Part shown: piece by piece, positions 35,200 to 42,503 of the stretch
Layout of the letters: each line of letters begins with the position of its first letter
Position numbering within the stretch: position 1 is the first letter of the stretch
Notes under the pieces: generated by a model
What the model was told of the DNA's origin: nothing
Database searches by the model: none
Seen by the model: only the letters and a program-made list of their open reading frames with translations
Assembly: GCA_038533155.1 (NCBI GenBank)
Contig: JBCAZH010000008.1
Coordinates: 1 to 64,000, forward strand
From: CALBPI01 sp038533155
GTDB taxonomy: Bacteria > Pseudomonadota > Gammaproteobacteria > Steroidobacterales > Woeseiaceae
Reading direction: 5' to 3'
DNA: 64,000 bases
Translations under genes and position numbers: made by a program

Positions 35200-38006
35200 G
35201 TAACTTTTTTGGAGTTTCTAAGCAGCTTCTTAAGCTCCGCGAGACTTTGCTCCCAGTGCGCTTCTTTTCGCCGGAAGTAGCCCTCCCAGTCTTCGTCCGC
35301 AGGAATGCCACTCACTTCGATACTGAGGACCACGCGCTTGTTACTTTGACTTAGCGTCAACGACTCATAGACGGGTCCACTCGGCAGCGGTCCTTCACCG
35401 TCTGGCGTTAGCGATGCCCATCGCAGCCTTCTCGGTGGCATAAAAATATCGATATTCGCATCGATCTCCGAATCGTCCGGTAGCGTCGCCTGAATCTTTC
35501 CGCCAATTCGAGCGGCGATATCGATTTCGCGGGCAAACCAACGGCTGAGCTGGTCCGCATCGGTCACTGCTTTCCAGAGACTTTCGATGCTGCAGCCGAA
35601 ATCGATTTCCCGCTTGATCTCGCGTGTCACTTCGTCGATTGGACGCGTGTCGCGCGTTTGGCGAGGTGGCTCTGGCGCGGGTGTCGGTTGTGGCGTGGGT
35701 TGAGTATCCGGCGTGCTGATCAGGTGCAGATCGCGCTGCGGGAACGGCACTTCGATGCCGTGTTCACGGAACATCTGGTCAATTCGGAAATTGATGTCGC
35801 TGATCACAGAGAAGCGTTTCTCGATACGGCGAACACGAACCCTTAACTCGAAATCCAGCGAGCTGTCCCCAAAGCCCATGAACAGCGCGCGTGGTGCCGG
35901 GGCCTGCCCATCGCTAATGACGTCCTCGTGGTCACGTCCCACCTGCTCCAAGATGTCTCGTACAAGGTCCGTGTTGGATCCATAGGCGACACCCACACGA
36001 ATTCTCAATCGGCCTTGAGGATCACGCAGTACCCAGTTCGTGACTCGACCAGATACCAATTCTGAATTCGGGACTAGGACATTCTGGTTATCGAGCGTTT
36101 CGATATCGGTCGCGCGAATCCGTATCCGACGGACAAAGCCCTCTACCTCACCGACGGTGACAAAGTCGCCCGCTTTGATCGGGCGCTCAAACAATAAAAT
36201 GAGTCCCGAAACGAAATTGCTTGCGATAGCTTGGAGACCAAAACCGATCCCAAGCGCCAGGCCACCACCGATTAACGCGAGGCCACCGAGGTCGATGCCG
36301 GCCACTCGTAGCGCGACCAGTATCCCGACGACAAAACCGATGTATCCGGAGAGTGTGACCATCGCGTCGCGTGCGCCGCGATCCATCGCCATATGGCGCA
36401 GCCAGCGCTTGTCGATAAGGCGCTTCACCCAGCCGTTCAGAGCAAGGAAGGCGCCGAATACGGCCAGCCCTTGGACGATCCGAAGCGGAACAAGTTTGAC
36501 GTTGCCGATGCTAAAGCCGTTGCTAACTTTTTCTTGCAGCTCTTCTAGCCGAACACCGGAGCTGTCCCAGACGTAGATGAGATAAACAACGAATGCCAGC
36601 CAGATGATGATATCGGCGGTCAGTTGAATAACGCCGAAACTGGTTCGCGATTCTTTGTCGCTAATTGAAATAAAGTTTCGCAACGTCCGGGTGTTCGAAC
36701 GATTTTCATCGACCAGGGCTTCGAAAATGCTGAACACGAACCATAGAGCGAGCCAAACGAGAATGATGGCCATCGCGGTTCGGACTGAGCCTTGCGTCAG
36801 GTAGCTTGCGAAGTTCAAGAAGCCCGCGGCCGCTGTGATCAGCGCGGTTGCCAACGTCAGCAACCCGGCGACATAGACGATTCGATATCGGCGCAGCCCC
36901 CGAATATTGCCAAGGTACATCAGCACCCAACCCAACGCACCGCAAACGATGCCCAATACCAAGAAGCGCGCGAACGCGTCCGTAGCGGAAGTTTGTCCAG
37001 CGCCAAACCACTGCGTACCAAGTACAACAAAACTCAGGATGACCGCGATGAGGAGCATGCGCAGCCGCAGCCGCATCGGTCCGACGTGATCCGGATAGAA
37101 ACCGGCGAGTTTCGCGCTAGGTGACAGAGGACCGGTTGTCCAATCGACGATAACGCAACCGAAGCCGTACAAGAGTATCGCTATGGCGACCCGCACCATG
37201 GGCAGCGATACGCTGAAGTTGAGCGTGCAAAAAGCGAGTACCAACGACAACGCCAAACCAAGTAGCAGCATCGGCGCGTGCGTCGCGAACGGCTTGAGAA
37301 CCAACACGCCAAGATTCGGGACGTTCTTCTCATAACCTGACTGGTCGTACCAGAGGTTGTATCTGCGCCGGATCAGCACGCCTGCAACGATTGCGACCAG
37401 ACCTGCAGCGAGCAAAATCCAGAGCAACCGTAAGGTCGTTAAATCACCGCGCAATGATGGTTGAAAGCTCCCGCGGATACGGTTCGGCCAGCGGCTCAGC
37501 GAGTTCGGCGCGTTACGCAGCATGCTGACGATGGAGTCATCTTGCTGCCAAAGATACTGAGAGCTCAGATACTCCGTTTGCTGTGAAATCGTCGGCAAGA
37601 TATCCGCAGCTTTCTGCAACACCGTTTGGCAATCGAGCAGTCGGGCACTTGCAGCGTCTGACTCTTGATTCAGTTCAATGAACCGATCGAACAACGCAGA
37701 CGTTGTATTCGGACCTAAGTCCTCGAGCAATTCCAATTGTGGCGTTAGTTGTTCGATCCGCGCTTCGACGGACTCGACGCATGCGGTTGCCTCATCTCGA
37801 AGATTTTCGGTCTGGCCGCGGTATTGTGCGAGATCTGCCTGCGTGAGGCTATCCGTCTCCAGGGATTGTTCGATGCTCTCGATTTGTTCAAGCAGCAGCG
37901 TGCTCGGGATGATCTCATCGTCCTGTGCCCATGCGGGTTGCGATGCAAACGCGCAAACGAACAAGGCCAGACACGCCGTGAAGGCATGTCTGGCCCGTTG
38001 TCTCAC
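35196..38006 (-). CDS. MscS-family mechanosensitive channel with fused C-terminal SRPBCC domain
   Basis: 936 residues from a GTG at 38006; an upstream in-frame start would run into the Bax-inhibitor gene. A signal peptide ends at PAWAQ. A periplasmic coiled region (about 28-170) and about eight membrane helices follow. The MscS core lies at about 575-765: GGGLALGIGFGLQAIASNFV is the pore helix, then FERPIKAGDFVTVGEVEGFV of the beta domain. After a Pro-rich linker (about 770-790), residues 792-936 read as an SRPBCC/AHSA1-type domain: SIESLWKAVTDADQLSRWF, GGKIQATLPD, PPRRLRW, WEGYFRRKEAHWEQSLAELK. MscS proteins release solutes on hypo-osmotic shock. The extra domain has a hydrophobic ligand pocket in other proteins, so ligand sensing is possible (inference). 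Confidence 0.88.
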   Translation of the reverse strand: MRQRARHAFTACLALFVCAFASQPAWAQDDEIIPSTLLLEQIESIEQSLETDSLTQADLAQYRGQTENLRDEATACVESVEARIEQLTPQLELLEDLGPNTTSALFDRFIELNQESDAASARLLDCQTVLQKAADILPTISQQTEYLSSQYLWQQDDSIVSMLRNAPNSLSRWPNRIRGSFQPSLRGDLTTLRLLWILLAAGLVAIVAGVLIRRRYNLWYDQSGYEKNVPNLGVLVLKPFATHAPMLLLGLALSLVLAFCTLNFSVSLPMVRVAIAILLYGFGCVIVDWTTGPLSPSAKLAGFYPDHVGPMRLRLRMLLIAVILSFVVLGTQWFGAGQTSATDAFARFLVLGIVCGALGWVLMYLGNIRGLRRYRIVYVAGLLTLATALITAAAGFLNFASYLTQGSVRTAMAIILVWLALWFVFSIFEALVDENRSNTRTLRNFISISDKESRTSFGVIQLTADIIIWLAFVVYLIYVWDSSGVRLEELQEKVSNGFSIGNVKLVPLRIVQGLAVFGAFLALNGWVKRLIDKRWLRHMAMDRGARDAMVTLSGYIGFVVGILVALRVAGIDLGGLALIGGGLALGIGFGLQAIASNFVSGLILLFERPIKAGDFVTVGEVEGFVRRIRIRATDIETLDNQNVLVPNSELVSGRVTNWVLRDPQGRLRIRVGVAYGSNTDLVRDILEQVGRDHEDVISDGQAPAPRALFMGFGDSSLDFELRVRVRRIEKRFSVISDINFRIDQMFREHGIEVPFPQRDLHLISTPDTQPTPQPTPAPEPPRQTRDTRPIDEVTREIKREIDFGCSIESLWKAVTDADQLSRWFAREIDIAARIGGKIQATLPDDSEIDANIDIFMPPRRLRWASLTPDGEGPLPSGPVYESLTLSQSNKRVVLSIEVSGIPADEDWEGYFRRKEAHWEQSLAELKKLLRNSKKVT

Positions 38007-38056
38007 TGTTAGGTTTGTTGTCCTGACGTTCGTTCCTAAATCTTTTTTCCGATTGC

Positions 38057-38758
38057 TTACTCGCGCGACATAAACAAGCGCAGTACGTACCAGAACATCA
38101 ACGCGATTGAAGAGAATAACGAAAGCGCTGCGGCCACGTGCCGGTCGGCCGGGTAATGGCGCATGATGTTTGAGGTGTCGTACAGGACTGACGCACCGGC
38201 GAACCCGATCATCGCGACTGAGAACCAAGTGCCGAGTTCGAAACCGAAAATAAAAGCAGCCCCGATGGCGAGGAGGGCCAGGAAAAAGCCCCAGATCAAC
38301 ATACCGCGTAAGAACGAAAAATCGCGACCCGAAATCATCGCTACCGCCATCAGGCCGGCGCAGCCGAGTATCGTCACGACCGCAGCACTCTCGATCATGC
38401 CAGCACCGTTGGGCATCAAGCTGGCGATGAACAACATCGGCATGAAGATGAGCGCTTCAGCAAACACGAATACGGCGAGGGCGGCGTATTGCATTGCCGT
38501 CGACTCGAGACGCATCGCGACGTGACTGGCGCCCCAACCGACGATCATGAAAGCGCCGAGTACCAGCAACCAGTTCTGGCTGAGCGCCGGAGAGAGGCGT
38601 TGGGCTGTGCCGGATGAGAAAAGGAAAGACTCGATAGCGGCAAACGCCAAGATCGCGCCAACGACGTGAGCGTAAGTTCTCCAGATGAATGCTTTGCGTT
38701 CTTCGGCCGGCAATTGCGATACCGGGACGCTGGAATATGTTGCCGTTCTCGTGTTCAT
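38057..38758 (-). CDS. Bax inhibitor-1 (YccA/YbhL) family membrane protein
   Basis: 233 residues. GGAGGGCTGCA precedes the ATG. Seven membrane helices are apparent, from about residue 28 to 230, with the family motifs GWGASHVAMR, FVFAEALIFMPML, and the late MIGFAGASVLYDTSNIMRHY carrying the conserved Asp. YccA in E. coli interacts with FtsH and protects SecY; other members conduct calcium. The exact branch is not settled here. It is 50 bases upstream of the mechanosensitive channel gene on the same strand, so both may be expressed together. Confidence 0.9.
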   Translation of the reverse strand: MNTRTATYSSVPVSQLPAEERKAFIWRTYAHVVGAILAFAAIESFLFSSGTAQRLSPALSQNWLLVLGAFMIVGWGASHVAMRLESTAMQYAALAVFVFAEALIFMPMLFIASLMPNGAGMIESAAVVTILGCAGLMAVAMISGRDFSFLRGMLIWGFFLALLAIGAAFIFGFELGTWFSVAMIGFAGASVLYDTSNIMRHYPADRHVAAALSLFSSIALMFWYVLRLFMSRE

Positions 38759-38796
38759 TGCAGCCCTCCGGCGTATTCACGTCGGTTTACATCAAA

Positions 38797-38887
38797 TGGC
38801 GGAGGAGGAGGGATTCGAACCCTCGAAGGGCTATTAACCCTTGCCGGTTTTCAAGACCGGTGCATTCAACCGCTCTGCCACCCCTCC
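38797..38887 (-). tRNA. tRNA-Ser (TGA)
   Basis: 91 bases with the CCA encoded. Acceptor stem GGAGGGG pairs with CTCCTCC (one G-T). The anticodon loop CTTGAAA gives TGA. The long variable arm typical of serine tRNA and a GGTTCGAATC T-loop are present. It lies 38 bases upstream of the Bax-inhibitor gene on the same strand. Confidence 0.97.
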
Positions 38888-39031
38888 GAGTGTTACGATT
38901 GTCGCCGGAGACGGCGTCTGATTCAACCGGTCTCACCCGAAACGGGTAGGGCATCGAAGCTTCGGAATTTCTGGGCGCGCCCGTTGTCACATAATTTGTC
39001 GCGCAGGTAAGTTGTTGAGAGGATTTGTACG

Positions 39032-39340
39032 GTGAGTAAGGAGCGCATCGTTTTTCAAGCGTTGTCTGGAAAGACGACTCCTACATCCCCGTTTGCGCGC
39101 TTTCTGGCGACAGTGGCAGGCGCAGGAGTCTTTGTTCTGGCACTGCTGATCGGTGGCGCACTGTTTCTCGTCGTGCTGGCATTGGCGCTTGCGTTGGGTG
39201 CTGTGGTTGCAATCCGAGCTTGGTGGTGGCGTCGGCAGAATGCCGAGCTGTTTCGCTCGACGACCTCGACCCGCCAATCGGACGCCGACATTCTTGACGT
39301 CGAGTACACCGAAGTCGCGGATCGCAAGGATCAGCAGTGA
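39032..39340 (+). CDS. Small membrane protein, function unknown
   Basis: 102 residues from a GTG at 39032, with GAGAGGA 8 bases upstream. A 40-residue hydrophobic segment (about 27-65, rich in Leu, Ala and Val) ends with a basic AWWWRRQ, so it spans the membrane once or forms a hairpin. The C-terminal tail (ADILDVEYTEVADRK) is acidic and probably cytoplasmic. A similar tail (DVEYTEV) occurs in small proteins of related bacteria, but I know of no function. The histidine phosphatase gene follows after 42 bases. Confidence 0.7.
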   Translation: MSKERIVFQALSGKTTPTSPFARFLATVAGAGVFVLALLIGGALFLVVLALALALGAVVAIRAWWWRRQNAELFRSTTSTRQSDADILDVEYTEVADRKDQQ

Positions 39341-39359
39341 CTTGAATGGTGAAATGGGC

Positions 39360-39379
39360 GCGGAGCCGGTAAGCTCCGC
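39360..39379 (+). promoter_or_regulatory. Hairpin just upstream of the histidine phosphatase start
   Basis: GCGGAGC and GCTCCGC form a perfect 7-bp stem with a 6-base loop, ending 3 bases before the GTG start. The only Shine-Dalgarno-like GGAG lies inside the stem. The hairpin could limit translation. It has no U-tract and so is not a terminator. Confidence 0.45.
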
Positions 39380-39382
39380 AGC

Positions 39383-39970
39383 GTGAGTATTTCGACCCGG
39401 GACATAGAAGCTCGAAAACGCAGGCGTCGGCGCAATCGCGTTCTTGCGATCGCGATGTTCGTCACGGCTTCGGTGGGTCTTGCTTGGTTCTTCGAATCCC
39501 AGGCGACTACCACGCTAATTTTCGTCCGGCATGCCGAGAAGGCAGATCTTCCTGATGGCGATCCCGGTTTGACGCCGGCAGGCACCCAACGTGCGCTGGA
39601 GCTTGCCCGTGTGCTCGGCGAAGTGGATGTTGTCGCCGGCGTTGATGCGATTTACGTGAGTCAGTATCGGCGAACCGCGGAAACTGCGAGACCACTGCTT
39701 GGGCAAGCGGGTATCGATGCGCGGATGTTTGATCTTGACGACTTACAGGGTTCGGTCAATGACATCGTGCTTCAGCACAAAGGCAAGATTGTTCTGATCG
39801 TCGGCCATAGCAATACGATTGCGCCAATGATTGCCGAATTGGGTGGCAGCAAGAAGATTCCCCCTATCGCGGAATCGGAGTACGACAACGTCTATATCGT
39901 CACGATTCCTTGGTTCGGCAAAGTGAAGACGCTGCGTCTCAAGTTTGGAGTGCCATCGCTTTCTGAATGA
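39383..39970 (+). CDS. Membrane-anchored histidine phosphatase family protein
   Basis: 195 residues from a GTG at 39383. A basic N-terminus (ARKRRRRRNR) precedes one membrane helix (about 20-37), so the catalytic domain is probably periplasmic. FVRHAEKAD is the RHG-type motif with the phosphorylated histidine (about residue 50), and IVGHSNTIAPMI holds the second histidine. The domain is short, like SixA or phosphoglycerate-mutase-like phosphatases; the substrate is unknown. The last 32 bases overlap the convergent peroxiredoxin gene. A perfect inverted repeat sits just ahead of the start codon. Confidence 0.85.
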   Translation: MSISTRDIEARKRRRRRNRVLAIAMFVTASVGLAWFFESQATTTLIFVRHAEKADLPDGDPGLTPAGTQRALELARVLGEVDVVAGVDAIYVSQYRRTAETARPLLGQAGIDARMFDLDDLQGSVNDIVLQHKGKIVLIVGHSNTIAPMIAELGGSKKIPPIAESEYDNVYIVTIPWFGKVKTLRLKFGVPSLSE

Positions 39971-40391
39971 ACGCGATGTGCTTGTCTATCCGGATATCGG
40001 CGAGCACGGCATCTTGTATCGTCTGTTCTTCATCGATTAAAAACGTCCCGCGTCGACTGCCGATACCGAGAGGGCCATCGAGGTCATACGCTTTTGTGAC
40101 CTTTTTCTCTGGGTCGGACAACAGCAGAAACGGCAGCTCATAGCGCTCCGCGAAGCGTTTGTGGCTCGCTTCGTCCTGTGCGCTGATACCGACCACACGC
40201 AACCCCGTGGCTTGAATGTCATCGTGAATATCGCGAATAGCGCAGGCCTCTTTCGTGCAACCCGGTGTGAAGTCAGCCGGGTAGAAGTACAAGATCACTG
40301 GGCCTTCTTGGATCAATTCGGACAAGGAAAACGTCTGCGATTCCGGGCCAGGCAGTTTGAAGTCGGGGGCCGGTGTACCAGGGGTCAACAC
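39939..40391 (-). CDS. bcp: Thioredoxin-dependent peroxiredoxin (Bcp/PrxQ family)
   Basis: 150 residues. It reduces hydrogen peroxide and organic peroxides in the cytoplasm using thioredoxin. The motif YPADFTPGCTKEACAIRD has the peroxidatic cysteine (C45) and a resolving cysteine five residues later, the PrxQ arrangement. VVGISAQDEASHKRFAERY and DGPLGIGSRRGTFLID follow the family. The ATG at 40391 lies within the last codons of the upstream acetyltransferase gene, which suggests coupling. Confidence 0.93.
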   Translation of the reverse strand: MLTPGTPAPDFKLPGPESQTFSLSELIQEGPVILYFYPADFTPGCTKEACAIRDIHDDIQATGLRVVGISAQDEASHKRFAERYELPFLLLSDPEKKVTKAYDLDGPLGIGSRRGTFLIDEEQTIQDAVLADIRIDKHIAFIQKAMALQT

Positions 40392-40864
40392 GCTGCTTCT
40401 ACCTCTTTGAAATCCACTTCCATCATGCGATAGCCTGGCTCCTTCATTCCAAGGGCCTCATACGTGGCGATCGCGGCAACATTTTCTTTCTCGACGTAGA
40501 GTCTCAGTCCGACAGCGTCATGTGTGTGTGCCGCGTTTCGAACCGTATCGTAGAGTGCCCGGAAAACGCCTCGTTTGCGCCAATTCGGAACTACGTACAC
40601 GCTCTGTATCCACCAGAAAAAACCATTCCGCCAGTCGCTCCATTCGGTTGTGACCATGATTTGCCCGACTGGCGCCGAGTCATGGATCGCGACCCAATAG
40701 TTTCCGATTCTAGAGTCGGCTAACAGGTTTGCCACTCCTGTGCGTAGGACACCAATATCCAAGTCCTTATCTTCAGTCTCTTTCGCCAAACGCTGATTGA
40801 AGTGCACGATCTCATCGATATCAGTCTCGGCCGCGGGGCGAATTTCAAAGGCGGTGTCGATCAT
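40385..40864 (-). CDS. GNAT family N-acetyltransferase
   Basis: 159 residues from the ATG at 40864. Family features: FEIRPAAETDIDEIVHFNQRLAKETE at the N-terminus, FWWIQSVYVVPNWRKRGVFRALYD with the acetyl-CoA pyrophosphate-binding loop (RKRGVF), and GLRLYVEKENVAAIATYEALGM at the end. The LYVEKEN.. TYEALGM pattern resembles RimI-like acetyltransferases. The substrate is unknown. It overlaps the bcp start by 7 bases and is probably co-transcribed with it. Confidence 0.88.
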   Translation of the reverse strand: MIDTAFEIRPAAETDIDEIVHFNQRLAKETEDKDLDIGVLRTGVANLLADSRIGNYWVAIHDSAPVGQIMVTTEWSDWRNGFFWWIQSVYVVPNWRKRGVFRALYDTVRNAAHTHDAVGLRLYVEKENVAAIATYEALGMKEPGYRMMEVDFKEVEAAC

Positions 40865-40923
40865 GCTCTCGGCTACCTGACGGCTAATTCGGAACAGCAA
40901 GGTCGGTGAGGACCTTCTCAATG

Positions 40924-40944
40924 TTTGGCGCGCCCGAGAGGATT
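40924..40944 (-). repeat. 21-bp copy of the tRNA-Arg 3' end
   Basis: Bases 40924-40944 are identical to 41089-41109, the last 19 bases of tRNA-Arg including CCA plus two flanking bases. The copy lies about 165 bases past the 3' end of the gene. Short tRNA 3'-end copies are typical attachment-site remnants or relics of tandem tRNA genes. Confidence 0.75.
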
Positions 40945-40969
40945 GATTCCAATCGACTAAGGTCGATTT

Positions 40970-41020
40970 CCACCCCTGCGGGGCGCCCTCCGGGCGTCCA
41001 AAACGCTGACGCGTTTTGTC
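40970..41020. repeat. Cluster of small GC-rich hairpins
   Basis: Three perfect or near-perfect short hairpins follow each other: CCCC-TGC-GGGG (40973-40983), GCGCCC-TCC-GGGCG (about 40983-40996) and AAAACGC-TGAC-GCGTTTT (41000-41017). No gene is seen between the GNAT start and tRNA-Arg. A similar cluster lies on the other side of the tRNA. Confidence 0.6.
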
Positions 41021-41090
41021 GAACCAAGAGGTTCTCATCTACTCTCGGACCACCAATAAAACGGCACCGAAATCACGGGCCGTTCGTATT

Positions 41091-41167
41091 TGGCGCGCCC
41101 GAGAGGATTCGAACCTCTGACCCCAGGATTAGGAATCCTGTGCTCTATCCTGCTGAGCTACGAGCGC
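41091..41167 (-). tRNA. tRNA-Arg (CCT)
   Basis: 77 bases with CCA encoded. The acceptor stem GCGCTCG pairs with CGGGCGC. The anticodon stem is CAGGA/TCCTG and the loop TTCCTAA gives anticodon CCT, which reads AGG. The T-arm is AGAGG-TTCGAAT-CCTCT. The surrounding DNA contains broken copies of this gene. Confidence 0.96.
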
Positions 41168-41516
41168 CTGTGTGCATTGTAGCGAAGGCGAAGTTCGTGT
41201 TGCAGTTTTCGCTGGGCTGCATCACACCGTCGGCACGGCGCCTAGGAGCGTCCTTCGGCTTCGCTTCGACCTTTTGCCTCAAGGACAACGGATCCTGTGC
41301 TCCGCTCGGAGCAAAAGCTCCTCGCGCCCGGCCACCTGCTGCGCAGGTGTCGCTCGCGGCGGCGAAAGCAGTGCTTTCGCTTGCGCGCCTCTCGCCCTGC
41401 TGAGCTACGAGCGCCTGTGTGCATTGTAGCGAAGGCGAAGTTCGTGTTGCAGTTTTCGCTGGGCTGCATCACACCGTCGGCACGATGCCTAAGAGCGTCC
41501 TTCGGCTTCGCTTCGA
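41149..41516. repeat. Tandem duplication of tRNA-Arg 5' end and upstream region, with a broken second tRNA copy
   Basis: 41149-41269 and 41396-41516 match over 121 bases with 3 mismatches (the first 89 are identical), 247 bases apart. Each copy holds the first 19 bases of tRNA-Arg and about 100 bases upstream. Before the second copy, ATCCTGTGCTC (41292-41302) repeats tRNA bases 41135-41145, so a second tRNA-Arg once stood here. About 90 bases now split it. They form hairpins: GGAGC-AAAA-GCTCC (41308-41321), CACCTG-CTGCG-CAGGTG (41333-41349) and GCGAAAGC-AGT-GCTTTCGC (41362-41380). No coding gene is present from 41168 to 41590. Confidence 0.8.
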
Positions 41517-41589
41517 GTTTTTGACGCGCATATCGGCAAAGCGACTCGGCTCGGTGGATGCACTGCGGCATTGACGAGCCCTGAAACGC

Positions 41590-41616
41590 AAAAAGCCCAG
41601 CATCGGCTGGGCTTTT
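41590..41616 (-). terminator. Intrinsic terminator of the PEP-CTERM gene (works on both strands)
   Basis: GCCCAGC-ATCG-GCTGGGC is a perfect 7-bp stem with a four-base loop. Five Ts follow on the minus strand and four on the plus strand. It lies 23 bases past the stop of the PEP-CTERM gene. Confidence 0.9.
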
Positions 41617-41638
41617 CGCTACGGTTTAGTTCGAAGAA

Positions 41639-42325
41639 CTAAGCCCGTCGGCGCAGTCCGACCATTGCAAGGCCCAAACCTAACAGCGCGAGGGTGCCGG
41701 GCGCGGGTACATCGCGAACAGTGAAAAGCCAATCCGATGCGTACAGATGGCGGTCGCACGAGACGCCATTACCGTAGCTACCGGAGCCACCTTCATCACC
41801 GGTCGGGCAGTGATTCATCCAGCCCCAACCGCTGATTCCTGTGAACCCGCGATGGTCGGTATTGAGTTGGAAGGCGTAGCTGTGGCGCCCCATTTCTGAA
41901 ACGAGGTTGTAGCTGCCGAAAAGCAAAGAACTGATCGATCCGAATCCACTGTTTGCGCACAGGCCGCCGCCGTTGCAGCTATATACATCGGTATATGTGA
42001 AGCTGATTTGCCAAGTGTCGGTTGTGCCGGCCACAAAATCGGTACCGCCATCTCTGCCACCGAACGCACTGCCGCCGATCGTCAGTGTGCCTGCATCATC
42101 GTCATACACCATCGTCATGCCAGATGTGGCGGCCTCGAAATCGAAAGTGTAAATATCCGAGCTATCGCCAGTTGTCAGGCCATCCAGTCGAAGGCCGTAG
42201 TAGGGCGATGCGGCTCCACCGTCGGGATGGTTATCGAGGTCGTACACGACACCGGGCTGCAGGATTGATGCGTTCGACGTCATCGAGGCCAGCATCAAAA
42301 CTAGGATAGTTACCACGTATTTCAC
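41639..42325 (-). CDS. PEP-CTERM sorting domain protein (exosortase substrate)
   Basis: 228 residues from a GTG at 42325, chosen because AAAGGA lies 7 bases upstream; an earlier GTG at 42358 has no such site. The signal peptide ends near SNASIL. The mature part is rich in Gly, Ser and Thr with two or more cysteine pairs, as in secreted surface proteins. The C-terminus (VPAPGTLALLGLGLAMVGLRRRA, given in two parts: VPAPGTLALLG then a hydrophobic helix ending GLRRRA) is a PEP-CTERM signal with PAP in place of PEP. Exosortase would cut and release it during export to the surface. No exosortase gene is in the window. A sigma-54-like promoter precedes it. Confidence 0.88.
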   Translation of the reverse strand: MKYVVTILVLMLASMTSNASILQPGVVYDLDNHPDGGAASPYYGLRLDGLTTGDSSDIYTFDFEAATSGMTMVYDDDAGTLTIGGSAFGGRDGGTDFVAGTTDTWQISFTYTDVYSCNGGGLCANSGFGSISSLLFGSYNLVSEMGRHSYAFQLNTDHRGFTGISGWGWMNHCPTGDEGGSGSYGNGVSCDRHLYASDWLFTVRDVPAPGTLALLGLGLAMVGLRRRA

Positions 42326-42387
42326 AATGCGTTCCTTTATTGTTATCGCGTGATTCACGATTCGTAATCACTTATAGATAGGCAATG

Positions 42388-42403
42388 AGCACACACCGTG
42401 CCA
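42388..42403 (-). promoter_or_regulatory. Possible sigma-54 promoter of the PEP-CTERM gene
   Basis: On the minus strand TTGGCACG-GTGT-GTGCT matches the -24/-12 consensus TGGCACG-N4-TTGCW with one mismatch. The key GG and GC are exactly 10 bases apart. The transcript would start near 42378, about 53 bases ahead of the GTG. Several PEP-CTERM genes are known to depend on RpoN and the PrsK/PrsR regulators. Confidence 0.6.
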
Positions 42404-42503
42404 AGTCAGTAACTCAATATATTTCAGAGGGTTAGGCTTGCCCCATATGTTGATGTGTTAAGAAACCCGACACTGTTTCCAACTTATGTCGAACAGCTTC
42501 AAC

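Noticed and set aside
40906..41403. 165-residue plus-strand frame across tRNA-Arg
   Set aside because: It contains the well-known spurious peptide read opposite a tRNA-Arg gene (PERIRTSDPRIRNPVLYP) and no protein family.
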